A DNA stretch of 64,000 bases from Mycolicibacterium neoaurum (GCF_036946495.1 NZ_JAQIIX010000002.1:3720001-3784000); one strand, 5' to 3'; shown: positions 23,726-32,068, counted from the first letter of the stretch. Notes: generated by a model not told the origin, from the sequence alone. Program-made: numbers and translations.

Positions 23726-24319
23726 GTGGCCGGTTTCGCGACACTGAGCCGGCAGTGCCGGTTGTTCGCGGTCGGTTCGACGTGCTTCGCCGTCGCCACC
23801 GTGCCCGGGTTCTCGACGCTGGCGGGTGCGGGCGCGTCGAATGTGTTGTGTTTCGTCGGATCCTGGTTCTTCACGACGGCGGCCTGGATGCAACTGCGCC
23901 TGTCCGACCCCGGGATCGGATGGTGGTCGGCGGCAATCCAGTTCATCGGGACCGTGCTGTTCAACCTAAGCACCGGAGCCGCGGTCGCGGTGCACACCAT
24001 CCACGCCGAACGACACGATGTCTGGGCTCCGGATGCGGCCGGGTCGGCGGCCTTCCTGATCAGTGGGGTCCTGGCGGTCGTCACGGTCGGGTGGTGGGCC
24101 CCGAAATCCCTGGACTGGCAGGTGAGTTGGGTCAACCTGGTCGGCTGCGTCGCGTTCGGGGTTTCGGCGGCGGGGGCATTCGTCACGACGACCGGGGTGA
24201 CCGCCGATGCCTGGCTTGCCAATCTGGGCACCTTCGTCGGCGCGTTGTGCTTTCTCACCGCGGCGTTGTTGCCGCCAGAAGCCCGGCGAGCAGACAGAAA
24301 CTCCCCCTTTTCTGGCTGA
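23726..24319 (+). CDS. Integral membrane protein of unknown function
   Basis: The 197-residue protein has about five to six hydrophobic helices, with segments such as FVGSWFFTTAAWMQLRLSDP and FIGTVLFNLSTGAAVAVHTI. The pattern is loosely like YrhK-type membrane proteins, but the match is not certain. GTG at 23726 follows AAAGG. The last codons (RADRNSPFSG) are encoded by the left arm and loop of the terminal hairpin, so the hairpin has shaped the C-terminus. It follows leuB by 21 bases. Confidence 0.65.
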   Translation: MAGFATLSRQCRLFAVGSTCFAVATVPGFSTLAGAGASNVLCFVGSWFFTTAAWMQLRLSDPGIGWWSAAIQFIGTVLFNLSTGAAVAVHTIHAERHDVWAPDAAGSAAFLISGVLAVVTVGWWAPKSLDWQVSWVNLVGCVAFGVSAAGAFVTTTGVTADAWLANLGTFVGALCFLTAALLPPEARRADRNSPFSG

Positions 24320-24344
24320 AAAGAGGGAGTTTCCGTCTGCTCGC
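24286..24344. terminator. 26-bp near-perfect inverted repeat between a membrane-protein gene and ahpD
   Basis: Arm 24286-24311 (GCGAGCAGACAGAAACTCCC, then CCTTTT) pairs with 24319-24344 with two wobble positions around a seven-base loop. It contains the stop codon of the upstream gene (24317-24319). The tip GCGAGCAGAC closely matches GCGAACAGAC of the hairpin at 14297-14364. Confidence 0.7.
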
Positions 24345-24356
24345 GCGCGGAGCGGC

Positions 24357-24893
24357 TTAAGAGACGCCGGCCAGGATGTCGGCCGTCGAGAGCGCTTGGG
24401 CGACGCCGGAGACGATCGAGGCCAACCGGATGGCCTCGAAGATGGCGGTGCGCTCGACGCCTGCGTCGCGCAGCACGGTCTCATGTGCCGACAGGCAGTG
24501 GCCACAGCCGTTGATCGCCGATACGGCCAACGACCACAGCTCGAAATCTTCCTTGGCCACACCGGGATTGGCGATGATGTTCATCCGCAGGCCCGCGCGC
24601 AGATCATCGTAGCGACCATCGAGCTGGCCCTTCGTGCGGTAGAAGACGTTGTTCATGCCCATCACCGCGGCCGCACCGAGTGCGGCGTTGTAGGCCTCCC
24701 CGGAAAGGATGTCGAGCGCGTCTTCGGCGATCTCGCGCAGCAGACGCTCCGATTTGGTTGCCGCCGCGGTGGCCACGAAGGCCCCCCAGAGCTGCTGCTC
24801 GGTGAGCTCGGTGGTCCGGGCGATGCTGCCCAGATTGAGCTTGAGATCCTTGGCGTATTCCGGAAGTGCTTCCTTGATGTTGTCCAGACTCAT
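24357..24893 (-). CDS. ahpD: Alkylhydroperoxidase AhpD
   Basis: AhpD is the thioredoxin-like partner that re-reduces AhpC, taking electrons from lipoamide-linked reductases in mycobacteria. The 178-residue protein has the catalytic pair Cys130-Gly-His-Cys133 (SAINGCGHCLSAHE) and the acidic and histidine residues of the proton relay around it. ATG at 24893 lies two bases after the ahpC stop, so the two genes form a tight operon. Confidence 0.95.
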   Translation of the reverse strand: MSLDNIKEALPEYAKDLKLNLGSIARTTELTEQQLWGAFVATAAATKSERLLREIAEDALDILSGEAYNAALGAAAVMGMNNVFYRTKGQLDGRYDDLRAGLRMNIIANPGVAKEDFELWSLAVSAINGCGHCLSAHETVLRDAGVERTAIFEAIRLASIVSGVAQALSTADILAGVS

Positions 24894-24895
24894 GC

Positions 24896-25483
24896 TCAGA
24901 CCGCCTCTGCCAGGAGTTCGCCGGCATCGATCGTCGGGTCACCCTTGCGCCAGTTGCAGGCGCACAGCTCGTCGGACTGCAGGGCGTCGAGTACGCGCAG
25001 CACTTCGTCGACGTTGCGCCCCACCGAGCCTGCCGTCACCGACACGAACTGGATCTCGTTGTTGGGATCGACGATGAAGGTGGCCCGGTCGGCCACCCCG
25101 TCGGCGTTGAGCACGCCGGTGGCCGTGGACAGTTCACGCTTGAGGTCCGACACCATCGGGAACGGGAGCTTCTTGAGTTCGTCGTGCTGTGCGCGCCACT
25201 GGAAGTGCACGAACTCGTTGTCGACCGACACGCCGAGCACCTTGGCCTCGCGGTCCTCGAACTCGTCGTTGAGCTTGCCGAAGGCGGCAATCTCGGTCGG
25301 GCAGACGAAAGTGAAGTCCTTGGGCCAGAAGAACACGATTCGCCACTTACCCTCGTGGTCGGAGCTGGTGACCCGGGTGAAGTAGTCGTCGGGCTGCTTG
25401 GCATCCACCTTGCTCAGGTCGCCGCCGATGACCGCGGTCAGGTCGTATGCGGGGAATTGGTCGCCGATTGTCAGCAAGGGCAT
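24896..25483 (-). CDS. ahpC: Alkyl hydroperoxide reductase AhpC
   Basis: AhpC is a peroxiredoxin that reduces organic peroxides and peroxynitrite. The 195-residue protein has the peroxidatic Cys61 in FTFVCPTE and two C-terminal cysteines, 174 and 176, in DELCACNW, the three-Cys pattern of mycobacterial AhpC. ATG at 25483 is chosen because AAGGAG lies about ten bases upstream and the family start is PLLTIGDQFPAY. No oxyR gene is next to it; the upstream neighbour is an MFS gene. Confidence 0.96.
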   Translation of the reverse strand: MPLLTIGDQFPAYDLTAVIGGDLSKVDAKQPDDYFTRVTSSDHEGKWRIVFFWPKDFTFVCPTEIAAFGKLNDEFEDREAKVLGVSVDNEFVHFQWRAQHDELKKLPFPMVSDLKRELSTATGVLNADGVADRATFIVDPNNEIQFVSVTAGSVGRNVDEVLRVLDALQSDELCACNWRKGDPTIDAGELLAEAV

Positions 25484-25499
25484 CGAACACTCCTTAATC

Positions 25500-25512
25500 T
25501 GGAATAATTCCA
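25500..25512. promoter_or_regulatory. TGGAATAATTCCA palindrome upstream of ahpC
   Basis: A perfect 6-1-6 palindrome lies 16 bases upstream of the ahpC start, overlapping the expected 5' untranslated region. Its size and AT-rich core resemble a repressor operator (the Fur/PerR family uses similar short palindromes). The regulator is not identified. Confidence 0.45.
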
Positions 25513-25624
25513 ATGTGCACTGACCATTCTGGCCCGTAGCGACGCGGGACGACAAGTCCGCCATGGGTGATGGTCGACACAGCCAACAGGGCCAGGGGAG
25601 TGCCCAAACTTCTTTGTAGATGTG

Positions 25625-26827
25625 CTATTTCGCGAGGCTGGGCTTGTCGTTGGTGGTGGGGACCAACGGAAAGGCGGCCACGGGGAACAGCGCGCAGACA
25701 GCGAACGCCACCGGAAAGCCCGCCACCGCGATCAGCGCACCGAACACGGGGGAAGCCAGTGCGGTGGCCAGGTGCTGGCTGGTGTTCTGGGTGCCCAGGG
25801 CGCGGCCGCTCCAGAACGGGCCGGCAATCTCGGCGATCGCGGTGAACGCCAATCCGTTATCGGACACCGTCACCAATGAGGCGAACACCATGAGCGCAAC
25901 GCTCAGCGGCGAACCCAGCGCGTCGGTCAGTGCCAGCAGTGCCATGGTCGCCGACGCCGCGGCGGCGATGTAGCGGATCGGTCGCAGCCGGGACCCGATG
26001 ACGTCGGACCACCTGCCTGCCGCGATGCGCCCGCCCGCGCCGAGTATCTGGGCGACGGTCACCAGAGCACCCGCGGAGCCGGCCGACCAGTCGCGGTCGG
26101 TCATCAGCCAGACGAGCATGAATGTCCACACGAAACCCTGTGGAACGACCAGCAATACCGACACGGCGTGAATCCGCACCAGTACCGAGGACTTACGGTA
26201 CGGGTTGGCCAGATGCTCCCGGGGCGCCTCCGACCGGGGCGGCCGGGGTGGATCGAGCACGCCGACCGCGCAGATCAGCGCCGACGCGACGCACACCACG
26301 GCGGGGAACAACAGTGCCGTCGACACCCCGTGGCTTTCGGCGATGCGCGGAATGACCAGGGCGCCCAGTCCGACCCCCAGTGGCGTCGCGGTCTGCCGGA
26401 TCCCCATGGCCAATCCGCGCTGCTCCGGCGGAAACCATCCGACCACCACGCGTCCGCTCGCGGAATTGCTGCTCGCGGCGGCCATTCCGCCGAGCAGCAG
26501 GAATACCCCCATGGCCCATAGCGAATCTGCCGAGGCCGCACAGAAGGCGAAAATCGCCGTCAGTGCCGACCCGATCGTCAGCACGATTCGCTCGCCCACC
26601 CTGTCCACCAGCCAACCCCAGGCGATCAGGGTCAGCACCAGCCCGAAGCTGGGCATCGCGGACAACAGTCCGGCGGAGGCGAGGTCGAGCCCGCGTTGGT
26701 CGTGCAGCGTGGGAATCAGGAACGCCACGCCATTGATGAACACATTGGCGAACGTGGTGGCCAATAGTGCGATCACCAGCATCGACCATCGGCGGGCGGT
26801 GCTGATCGTCGTGGCCATGGTGATCAT
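25625..26827 (-). CDS. Major facilitator superfamily transporter (Rv2994-like)
   Basis: The 400-residue protein has about twelve hydrophobic helices and the MFS loop motif after helix 2 (GWLVDRVGERIVL), plus an internal repeat after helix 8 (GRIAAGRWSDVIGSR). It is probably a proton-coupled exporter or carboxylate transporter; the substrate cannot be read from the sequence. ATG at 26827 or 26818 could start it. It diverges from the FAH-family gene across an operator-like region. Confidence 0.85.
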   Translation of the reverse strand: MITMATTISTARRWSMLVIALLATTFANVFINGVAFLIPTLHDQRGLDLASAGLLSAMPSFGLVLTLIAWGWLVDRVGERIVLTIGSALTAIFAFCAASADSLWAMGVFLLLGGMAAASSNSASGRVVVGWFPPEQRGLAMGIRQTATPLGVGLGALVIPRIAESHGVSTALLFPAVVCVASALICAVGVLDPPRPPRSEAPREHLANPYRKSSVLVRIHAVSVLLVVPQGFVWTFMLVWLMTDRDWSAGSAGALVTVAQILGAGGRIAAGRWSDVIGSRLRPIRYIAAAASATMALLALTDALGSPLSVALMVFASLVTVSDNGLAFTAIAEIAGPFWSGRALGTQNTSQHLATALASPVFGALIAVAGFPVAFAVCALFPVAAFPLVPTTNDKPSLAK

Positions 26828-26843
26828 GCTGCCACGCCAATCC

Positions 26844-26877
26844 CATTATGTTGAACTTGTTTCTCATTATTTGAGAC
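26844..26877. promoter_or_regulatory. Direct repeat and palindrome in the MFS/FAH intergenic region
   Basis: CATTATGTTGAAC (26844-26856) and CATTATTTGAGAC (26865-26877) are near repeats spaced 21 bp, two helical turns. The second overlaps the palindrome TCTCA-N5-TGAGA (26862-26876). The region is much richer in A/T than its surroundings. An operator controlling the divergent pair is likely. Confidence 0.45.
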
Positions 26878-26923
26878 ATGGGATGTGGGCCGTCCCGACT
26901 GGATGGGCATCGGGGCCGCTCAT

Positions 26924-26929
26924 TAGGCT
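26924..26929 (+). promoter_or_regulatory. TAGGCT -10 box of the FAH-family gene, leaderless type
   Basis: TAGGCT lies six bases before the ATG at 26936. Confidence 0.6.
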
Positions 26930-26935
26930 GGACAC

Positions 26936-27718
26936 ATGCGTCTAGGTCGAATTGCCAGTCCGGATGGGGTCGCCTTCGTGGTCATCGAAGGTGACTCGAC
27001 ACACAGTGCGGTGTGCAGAGAGGTCGCCGAGCAGTACCTCTCCCGCAATCCGACCTTCACCGGGCGCAGCTGGCCGCTGGCCGACGTCCGTCTGCTGGCG
27101 CCGATCCTGGCATCGAAGGTGGTCTGCATGGGCAAGAACTATGCGGCCCACGCCCGCGAGATGGGTGGTGAGGCGCCCGAGGATCCGGTGATCTTCCTCA
27201 AGCCCAACACGGCCATCATCGGTCCCAATGTGGCGATCCAGCTGCCCGCTGACGCGCATCCGGTCCACCATGAGGGTGAGCTGGTCATCGTCATCGAGCG
27301 GCCGTGCAAGGACGTCCCGGCCGCGAAGGCCGCCGACTACATCCTCGGCTACACCATCGCCAACGATGTGTCCGCGCGCGATCAGCAGAAGAAGGACGGC
27401 CAATGGATGCGGGCCAAGGGTCACGACACCTTCTGTCCGGTCGGGCCGTGGATCGAAACCGATGTCGATCCCTCTGGGCTGGACATCCGCACCGAGGTCA
27501 ACGGCACCGTGCGGCAGGACAGCAACACCGCGCTGCTGCTGCATGATGTCGGCGCCATCGTCGAGTGGGTCTCCGCGGTCATGACGCTGCTGCCCGGTGA
27601 CCTGATCCTGACCGGAACACCCGAGGGGGTCGGGCCGATCGAAGACGGCGACACCGTCAGCATCACCGTCGAGGGTATCGGCACCCTGACCAATCCCGTT
27701 GTCCGGAAAGGAAAGTAG
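26936..27718 (+). CDS. Fumarylacetoacetate hydrolase family protein (Rv2993c-like)
   Basis: FAH-fold enzymes hydrolyse or decarboxylate 2-keto acids in aromatic degradation, or act on oxaloacetate. The 260-residue protein has KVVCMGKNYAAHAREMG, the metal ligands in HHEGELVIVIER, and GYTIANDVSARD and LTGTPEGVGPIEDGD. Substrate is undetermined; no aromatic catabolic operon is present. gltX starts three bases after its stop, so gltX is likely in the same transcript. Confidence 0.88.
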   Translation: MRLGRIASPDGVAFVVIEGDSTHSAVCREVAEQYLSRNPTFTGRSWPLADVRLLAPILASKVVCMGKNYAAHAREMGGEAPEDPVIFLKPNTAIIGPNVAIQLPADAHPVHHEGELVIVIERPCKDVPAAKAADYILGYTIANDVSARDQQKKDGQWMRAKGHDTFCPVGPWIETDVDPSGLDIRTEVNGTVRQDSNTALLLHDVGAIVEWVSAVMTLLPGDLILTGTPEGVGPIEDGDTVSITVEGIGTLTNPVVRKGK

Positions 27719-27721
27719 CTG

Positions 27722-29179
27722 ATGAACCAGCCCGTCCGGGTACGTTTCTGTCCGTCGCCGACCGGTACACCGCACGTCGGGTTGGTGCGGACCGCACTGT
27801 TCAACTGGGCCTACGCGCGCCACACCGGCGGCACATTCGTCTTCCGCATCGAGGACACCGATGCCGCGCGCGACAGCCAAGAGAGTTACGAGGCCATCCT
27901 CGACGCGCTGCGCTGGCTCGGCATGGACTGGGATGAAGGTCCCGAGGTGGGCGGACCGTACGGGCCGTATCGGCAGTCCGGACGGTCAGAGATCTACCGC
28001 GAGGTGATCGCCAAACTGCTCGACGCCGGCGAGGTGTACCCGGCCTATTCCACTCCCGAGGAGGTGGAGGCCCGCCATCTGGCCGCCGGTCGTAATCCCA
28101 AGCTCGGCTACGACAATCACGATCGCGACCTCACCGATGCCCAGCGAGCCGAGTTCGAGGCGCAGGGGCGTAAGCCGGTGCTGCGCCTGCGGATGCCCGA
28201 CGCCGACCTGTCCTGGACCGACCTGGTGCGCGGCGAGACGACCTTCGCCGCCGGTGTGGTTCCCGATTTCGCGATCACGCGCGCCAGTGGGGATCCGTTG
28301 TACACCTTGGTCAACCCGGTCGACGATGCCCTGATGAAGATCACCCATGTGCTGCGGGGAGAGGATCTGCTGCCGTCAACGCCCCGGCAATTGGCGCTCT
28401 ATCAGGCGCTGATCCGGGTCGGGGTGACCGACTTCGTACCCGAATTCGCGCATCTGCCAAGCGTTCTGGGTGACGGTAACAAGAAGCTGTCCAAGCGTGA
28501 TCCGCAGTCCAATCTGTTCCTGCACCGGGATCGCGGATTCATCCCCGAGGGACTGCTGAACTATCTTGCGTTGCTGGGCTGGGGGATCGCCGACGACCGC
28601 GATCTGTTCAGCCTCGACGAGATGGTCGCCGCGTTCGACGTGGTGAATGTGAACTCCAACCCGGCCCGCTTCGACCAGAAGAAGGCCGACGCGATCAACG
28701 CCGAGCACATCCGGCTGCTGGCGCCGCAGGATTTCACCGCCCGGTTGCGCGCCTACCTCGCCGCCCACGGGCACGACACCGGCCTCACCGAGGCTGCCTT
28801 CGCCGAGGCCGCGGCGTTGGTGCAGACCCGCATCGTGGTGCTCGGCGATGCGTGGGAACTGTTGAAGTTCTTCGACGACGCGAGCTATGTCATCGACGAG
28901 AAGGCAGCGGCCAAGGAGCTCAAGCCGGAGGCTACCGCCGTGCTGGACGCCGCGGTGGCGGCGCTGGAGCCGTTGTCCGAATGGACCACCGCGGCGATCG
29001 AGGAAGCGCTCAAGGCATCGCTGCTGGAGCAACTGGAGCTCAAACCACGTAAGGCCTTCGGTCCGCTGCGGGTGGCGATCACCGGAGCCACCGTCAGCCC
29101 GCCGCTGTTCGAGTCCATGGAACTGCTCGGTCGTGAGCGCAGCATGGCTCGGTTGCGGGCCGTCAGGGACCGGGTGTGA
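27722..29179 (+). CDS. gltX: Glutamyl-tRNA synthetase
   Basis: GltX charges tRNA-Glu, and in organisms without GlnRS it also misacylates tRNA-Gln with Glu for GatCAB to convert. The 485-residue class I enzyme shows the HIGH-type motif SPTGTPHVGLVRTALFNW and the KMSKS-type motif KKLSKRD, plus RIEDTDAARDS. Non-discriminating activity is expected from the presence of gatCAB. tRNA-Gln and tRNA-Glu genes follow directly. Confidence 0.96.
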   Translation: MNQPVRVRFCPSPTGTPHVGLVRTALFNWAYARHTGGTFVFRIEDTDAARDSQESYEAILDALRWLGMDWDEGPEVGGPYGPYRQSGRSEIYREVIAKLLDAGEVYPAYSTPEEVEARHLAAGRNPKLGYDNHDRDLTDAQRAEFEAQGRKPVLRLRMPDADLSWTDLVRGETTFAAGVVPDFAITRASGDPLYTLVNPVDDALMKITHVLRGEDLLPSTPRQLALYQALIRVGVTDFVPEFAHLPSVLGDGNKKLSKRDPQSNLFLHRDRGFIPEGLLNYLALLGWGIADDRDLFSLDEMVAAFDVVNVNSNPARFDQKKADAINAEHIRLLAPQDFTARLRAYLAAHGHDTGLTEAAFAEAAALVQTRIVVLGDAWELLKFFDDASYVIDEKAAAKELKPEATAVLDAAVAALEPLSEWTTAAIEEALKASLLEQLELKPRKAFGPLRVAITGATVSPPLFESMELLGRERSMARLRAVRDRV

Positions 29180-29296
29180 AAAGTGGTCCGAAATCTTTGG
29201 TAGTCTGCTCGTCGGCCCGATAACCACAACGGAGCGATCCTCACGCGGTGGTCATCGATGCCGAAGATGTCCTGACCTGCAGGGATGGGCATCAAA

Positions 29297-29368
29297 TGGG
29301 GTATGGTGTAATTGGCAACACAGCTGATTCTGGTTCAGCCATTCTAGGTTCGAGTCCTGGTACCCCAG
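29297..29368 (+). tRNA. tRNA-Gln (CTG)
   Basis: A 72-base cloverleaf: acceptor TGGGGTA pairs with TACCCCA, and the anticodon arm GCTGA-TTCTGGT-TCAGC has anticodon CTG at 29330-29332. The T-loop is GGTTCGAGTCC. The 3' CCA is not encoded. It is the substrate that GltX and GatCAB jointly convert to Gln-tRNA(Gln). Confidence 0.95.
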
Positions 29369-29431
29369 CTGTCCGGGCGATTAGGTTGGTACAAGCTCCT
29401 GAGCTATGCTGACCGTCCGGAAGATGTTCTA

Positions 29432-29504
29432 GCCCCCGTCGTCTAGCGGCCTAGGACGCCGCCCTCTCACGGCGGTAGCGTGGGTTCGAATCCCATCGGG
29501 GGTA
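29432..29504 (+). tRNA. tRNA-Glu (CTC)
   Basis: A 73-base cloverleaf: acceptor GCCCCCG pairs with CGGGGGT. The anticodon arm CCGCC-CTCTCAC-GGCGG has anticodon CTC at 29466-29468, and the T-loop is GGTTCGAATCC. No CCA is encoded. It lies 63 bases after tRNA-Gln and is followed by a strong terminator. Confidence 0.95.
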
Positions 29505-29509
29505 CAGAT

Positions 29510-29541
29510 GAAGTCCCAGGAGAAATCCTGGGACTTCTTTT
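29510..29541 (+). terminator. Rho-independent terminator after tRNA-Glu
   Basis: GAAGTCCCAGGA (29510-29521) pairs perfectly with 29526-29537 around GAAA, followed by TTTTGTTT. It ends the tRNA transcript before the leftward DUF1501 gene. Confidence 0.9.
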
Positions 29542-29576
29542 GTTTCTGGCTCGCGTGCCCGGCGGCGATTGCGCAC

Positions 29577-30782
29577 TCAGAGAAAGCCGATGGCCTTGCG
29601 GCCGGCCCCGACCGAGGGTTCTGGATCCGCACCGAGTGTCTTGTCGAGCAATTCGTGATACACGTCTCGGAAATCGGTGGTGGTCTTGAGGTCGCCGTCC
29701 TGGAGATCGGTCAGACTCGGCGCATCGCCGTAGAAACCGCCGCGCACGGGTTCACCAACGATCAGGACCGGACCCGAGGTGCCATGATCGGTGCCCTGGG
29801 TGGCGTTCGCGGCGACGCGCCGGCCGAACTCCGAATAGATCATCGTCACCACCCGACGGCCATAGGCACTGTTACGCATCTGTTTGAGGAACGGCACCAG
29901 GGCATCGTTGAGGGCGGCGAGGAGACGCTGCTGGTCGTTTCTCTCGTTGGCGTGGGTGTCGAATCCGCCAAGGGACACCATGTAGACCTTGGTCGGGACA
30001 CCGGCGCGCACGCACTGGGCGACCAGCTCCAGATCGTCGGCGAGTTGCTTGCCGAGATCGGTGGCGGCCGTGGTGGGCAGCGGGCTGTCGGTGAAGCCGC
30101 GGAACGTCTCATCGGTGACCCGATAGGCCTGGTAGTCGGCGCGGACCGCGGCCATGGCCGCGGTGTCCTTGGTATCGGGGGCGCTCATCGCATCGAGGAC
30201 GCTGGAGATATCGGTCGGCATCTTGGGGATGGTCGGGGAAAGCCCTGCTGCCGTGCGGTTCTGGCCGATCGCCATGGGCGGCAGCACGGTGCCGATATTG
30301 ACCGCGCGCAGCGGATCATCGCCGGTGGTGTCCAGCCACCGTCCGATCCATCCGGTCGCGGTCGGGTCGTCGGGCGAGGCGGTCTGCCAGATATCCATCG
30401 AGCGGAAATGGCTGCGGTCCTGCTTGGGGTATCCGACGCCCCGGACGATCGCGAGATTGTTCGCGTTCCACGACTCGGCGAGTCCGCCGAGCGCGGGGTT
30501 GAGCCCGACCACGCCGTCGAGATCGATCGCGGTGCTCGGTGCAAAAGCCAACTCCGGTCTCGCGTCGTAGTACGCACCATCGGTGTAGGGGATGACCGTG
30601 TTGAGGCCGTCGTTGCCGCCGTAGAGGGTCAGGATCACCAGGATTCCGGTATCGGCGGGCATCGGCGCAACCTGTGCGCGCTCGAACATCTGCGGCAGGG
30701 TGACCGCCGCACCCGCCGCCGCGGCCAGTCCGGCTGCACCGGCACTGGCAAGGAGGAACTTGCGCCTGTTGATATCGCCCAC
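29577..30782 (-). CDS. DUF1501 family protein, Tat-exported
   Basis: The 401-residue protein begins with a twin-arginine signal (DINRRKFLLASAGAAGLAAA) and continues with the sulfatase/alkaline-phosphatase-like DUF1501 fold (LTLYGGNDGLNTVIPY, then SLGGFDTHANERNDQ, YSEFGRRV and GTDHGTSGPVLIVG). Metal-binding Asp/His residues appear in these motifs. GTG at 30782 is chosen for the GGAGG ribosome site seven bases upstream; GTG at 30803 overlaps the previous stop. It is the usual partner of DUF1800 and is thought to act outside the membrane; its substrate is unknown. Confidence 0.88.
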   Translation of the reverse strand: MGDINRRKFLLASAGAAGLAAAAGAAVTLPQMFERAQVAPMPADTGILVILTLYGGNDGLNTVIPYTDGAYYDARPELAFAPSTAIDLDGVVGLNPALGGLAESWNANNLAIVRGVGYPKQDRSHFRSMDIWQTASPDDPTATGWIGRWLDTTGDDPLRAVNIGTVLPPMAIGQNRTAAGLSPTIPKMPTDISSVLDAMSAPDTKDTAAMAAVRADYQAYRVTDETFRGFTDSPLPTTAATDLGKQLADDLELVAQCVRAGVPTKVYMVSLGGFDTHANERNDQQRLLAALNDALVPFLKQMRNSAYGRRVVTMIYSEFGRRVAANATQGTDHGTSGPVLIVGEPVRGGFYGDAPSLTDLQDGDLKTTTDFRDVYHELLDKTLGADPEPSVGAGRKAIGFL

Positions 30783-30802
30783 CGTTGATCCTCCGAACTC
30801 CA

Positions 30803-32068
30803 CTACACCGTCAGGTATTCGGGTGAGTTGACGGCCGCCACGACCAGTCGTTGCGGGTTACCGACCAGCGGCCGCAGGGCAGCGGCGGTGGTGTCGGACC
30901 ATGCGCCGATACCGAGCAGATAGCCCACGGCGTCGATGCGATCGCCGGTGGGCGCATCCTGTACGGGGGAGTAGTCGCCCAACGGGACGAAACGGTCGGC
31001 CGCCCAGACCCGGGCGGCCGCACTCGTATTGGATAGCCACACCCGGCCCTGCGGCCACCCATCGACATCCGGTGGTGCGAACGGGCGTTGGCCCATCACC
31101 TTGAGGACCACATCGCAGGCGGTCAGGGTTTGTGGGCCATCCAGCGGTACCGACAGCGAGCGCAGCATGCCGATCAACCAATCGACCGGGGTCACCACGG
31201 CGGTGCCCGCCGCGTCGTAGAACTCGGGGTCGGAGAAGATGGCCTTGGTCAAGGCCTTGAGGTTGCGGCCGGGCCCGTAGGCGGCCACCAGTCGGTCAGA
31301 TGTCGCGCGGCTGGGGTTGTCGTCGGAGGCCAGCAGCCGCCACAGTTTCGATGTGACGAATCGGGCCGAGGCGGGATGGCGCAGCACGATATCGCAGAAC
31401 TCGGTGTCTCCGAGCGTCCCGGTGGTCCCCAGGACGGTCTTGGTCCCACTGTCGTGATGTTCGCTGACGAGCACCGTGCCATTGCCCAGGGTGTCGAAGC
31501 GACCGGTGAGTGCCCGAGACCCCTCGCGTACATCGCGTTCGGTGTAGCCACTGTCATGGCCGAGGGTGAACAGCTCCATGAATTCGCGGGAGAGGTTCTC
31601 GTTCGGCGCCTCTTTGGTGTTTCCCAGTCCGTCCAGCCACCGCAACATCGCCGAATCGGTCAGCATGGCGTAGGCGAGATCGCGGAAGTCGCCGAGCGTA
31701 TGGGTACGCAACGTCTGGTTCTGGGCGGCCATGAATTCGGCGGCCACCACCTTCTCCGCGGAGGTGGCGAAATGGTTGTGCCAGACGAAGGTCAGCTTCT
31801 CGTGCACCGGCTCGCGCACCGCGACCATCCGACGGATCCACCAGCCGGACAGATCCTGCATCTGGGCCAGCATGCTGCTGACAAAGGAGGCGGTGGCTGC
31901 TTCGCTGGCCGGTAGCGCCGGGGTCGAGTACGAGCCCATCGGCGTCGCAACCGCCCCCGGGTCGGCAGCCGGATCCAACCCGAGTATCTCGTCGAGATAC
32001 CGTGCCCGATCCTTGCCGACCACGGCGTCGACCGCCCGCCCGGTGGTGCCGAAACCCGACCGCCGCAA
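30803..32068 (-). CDS. DUF1800 family protein
   Basis: This protein of at least 421 residues has the DUF1800 landmarks LTFVWHNHFATSAEKV, NLSREFMELFTLG and SKLWRLLASDDNPS. The start is uncertain: TTG at 32068 is the first usable codon and gives RRSGFGTTG, yet the frame stays open upstream to a TAG and encodes a family-like QWQAAARLL with no ATG, GTG or TTG. A CTG start or a start-codon mutation is possible. It is paired with the downstream Tat-exported DUF1501 protein, with a 20-base gap. Function unknown. Confidence 0.82.
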   Translation of the reverse strand: MRRSGFGTTGRAVDAVVGKDRARYLDEILGLDPAADPGAVATPMGSYSTPALPASEAATASFVSSMLAQMQDLSGWWIRRMVAVREPVHEKLTFVWHNHFATSAEKVVAAEFMAAQNQTLRTHTLGDFRDLAYAMLTDSAMLRWLDGLGNTKEAPNENLSREFMELFTLGHDSGYTERDVREGSRALTGRFDTLGNGTVLVSEHHDSGTKTVLGTTGTLGDTEFCDIVLRHPASARFVTSKLWRLLASDDNPSRATSDRLVAAYGPGRNLKALTKAIFSDPEFYDAAGTAVVTPVDWLIGMLRSLSVPLDGPQTLTACDVVLKVMGQRPFAPPDVDGWPQGRVWLSNTSAAARVWAADRFVPLGDYSPVQDAPTGDRIDAVGYLLGIGAWSDTTAAALRPLVGNPQRLVVAAVNSPEYLTV

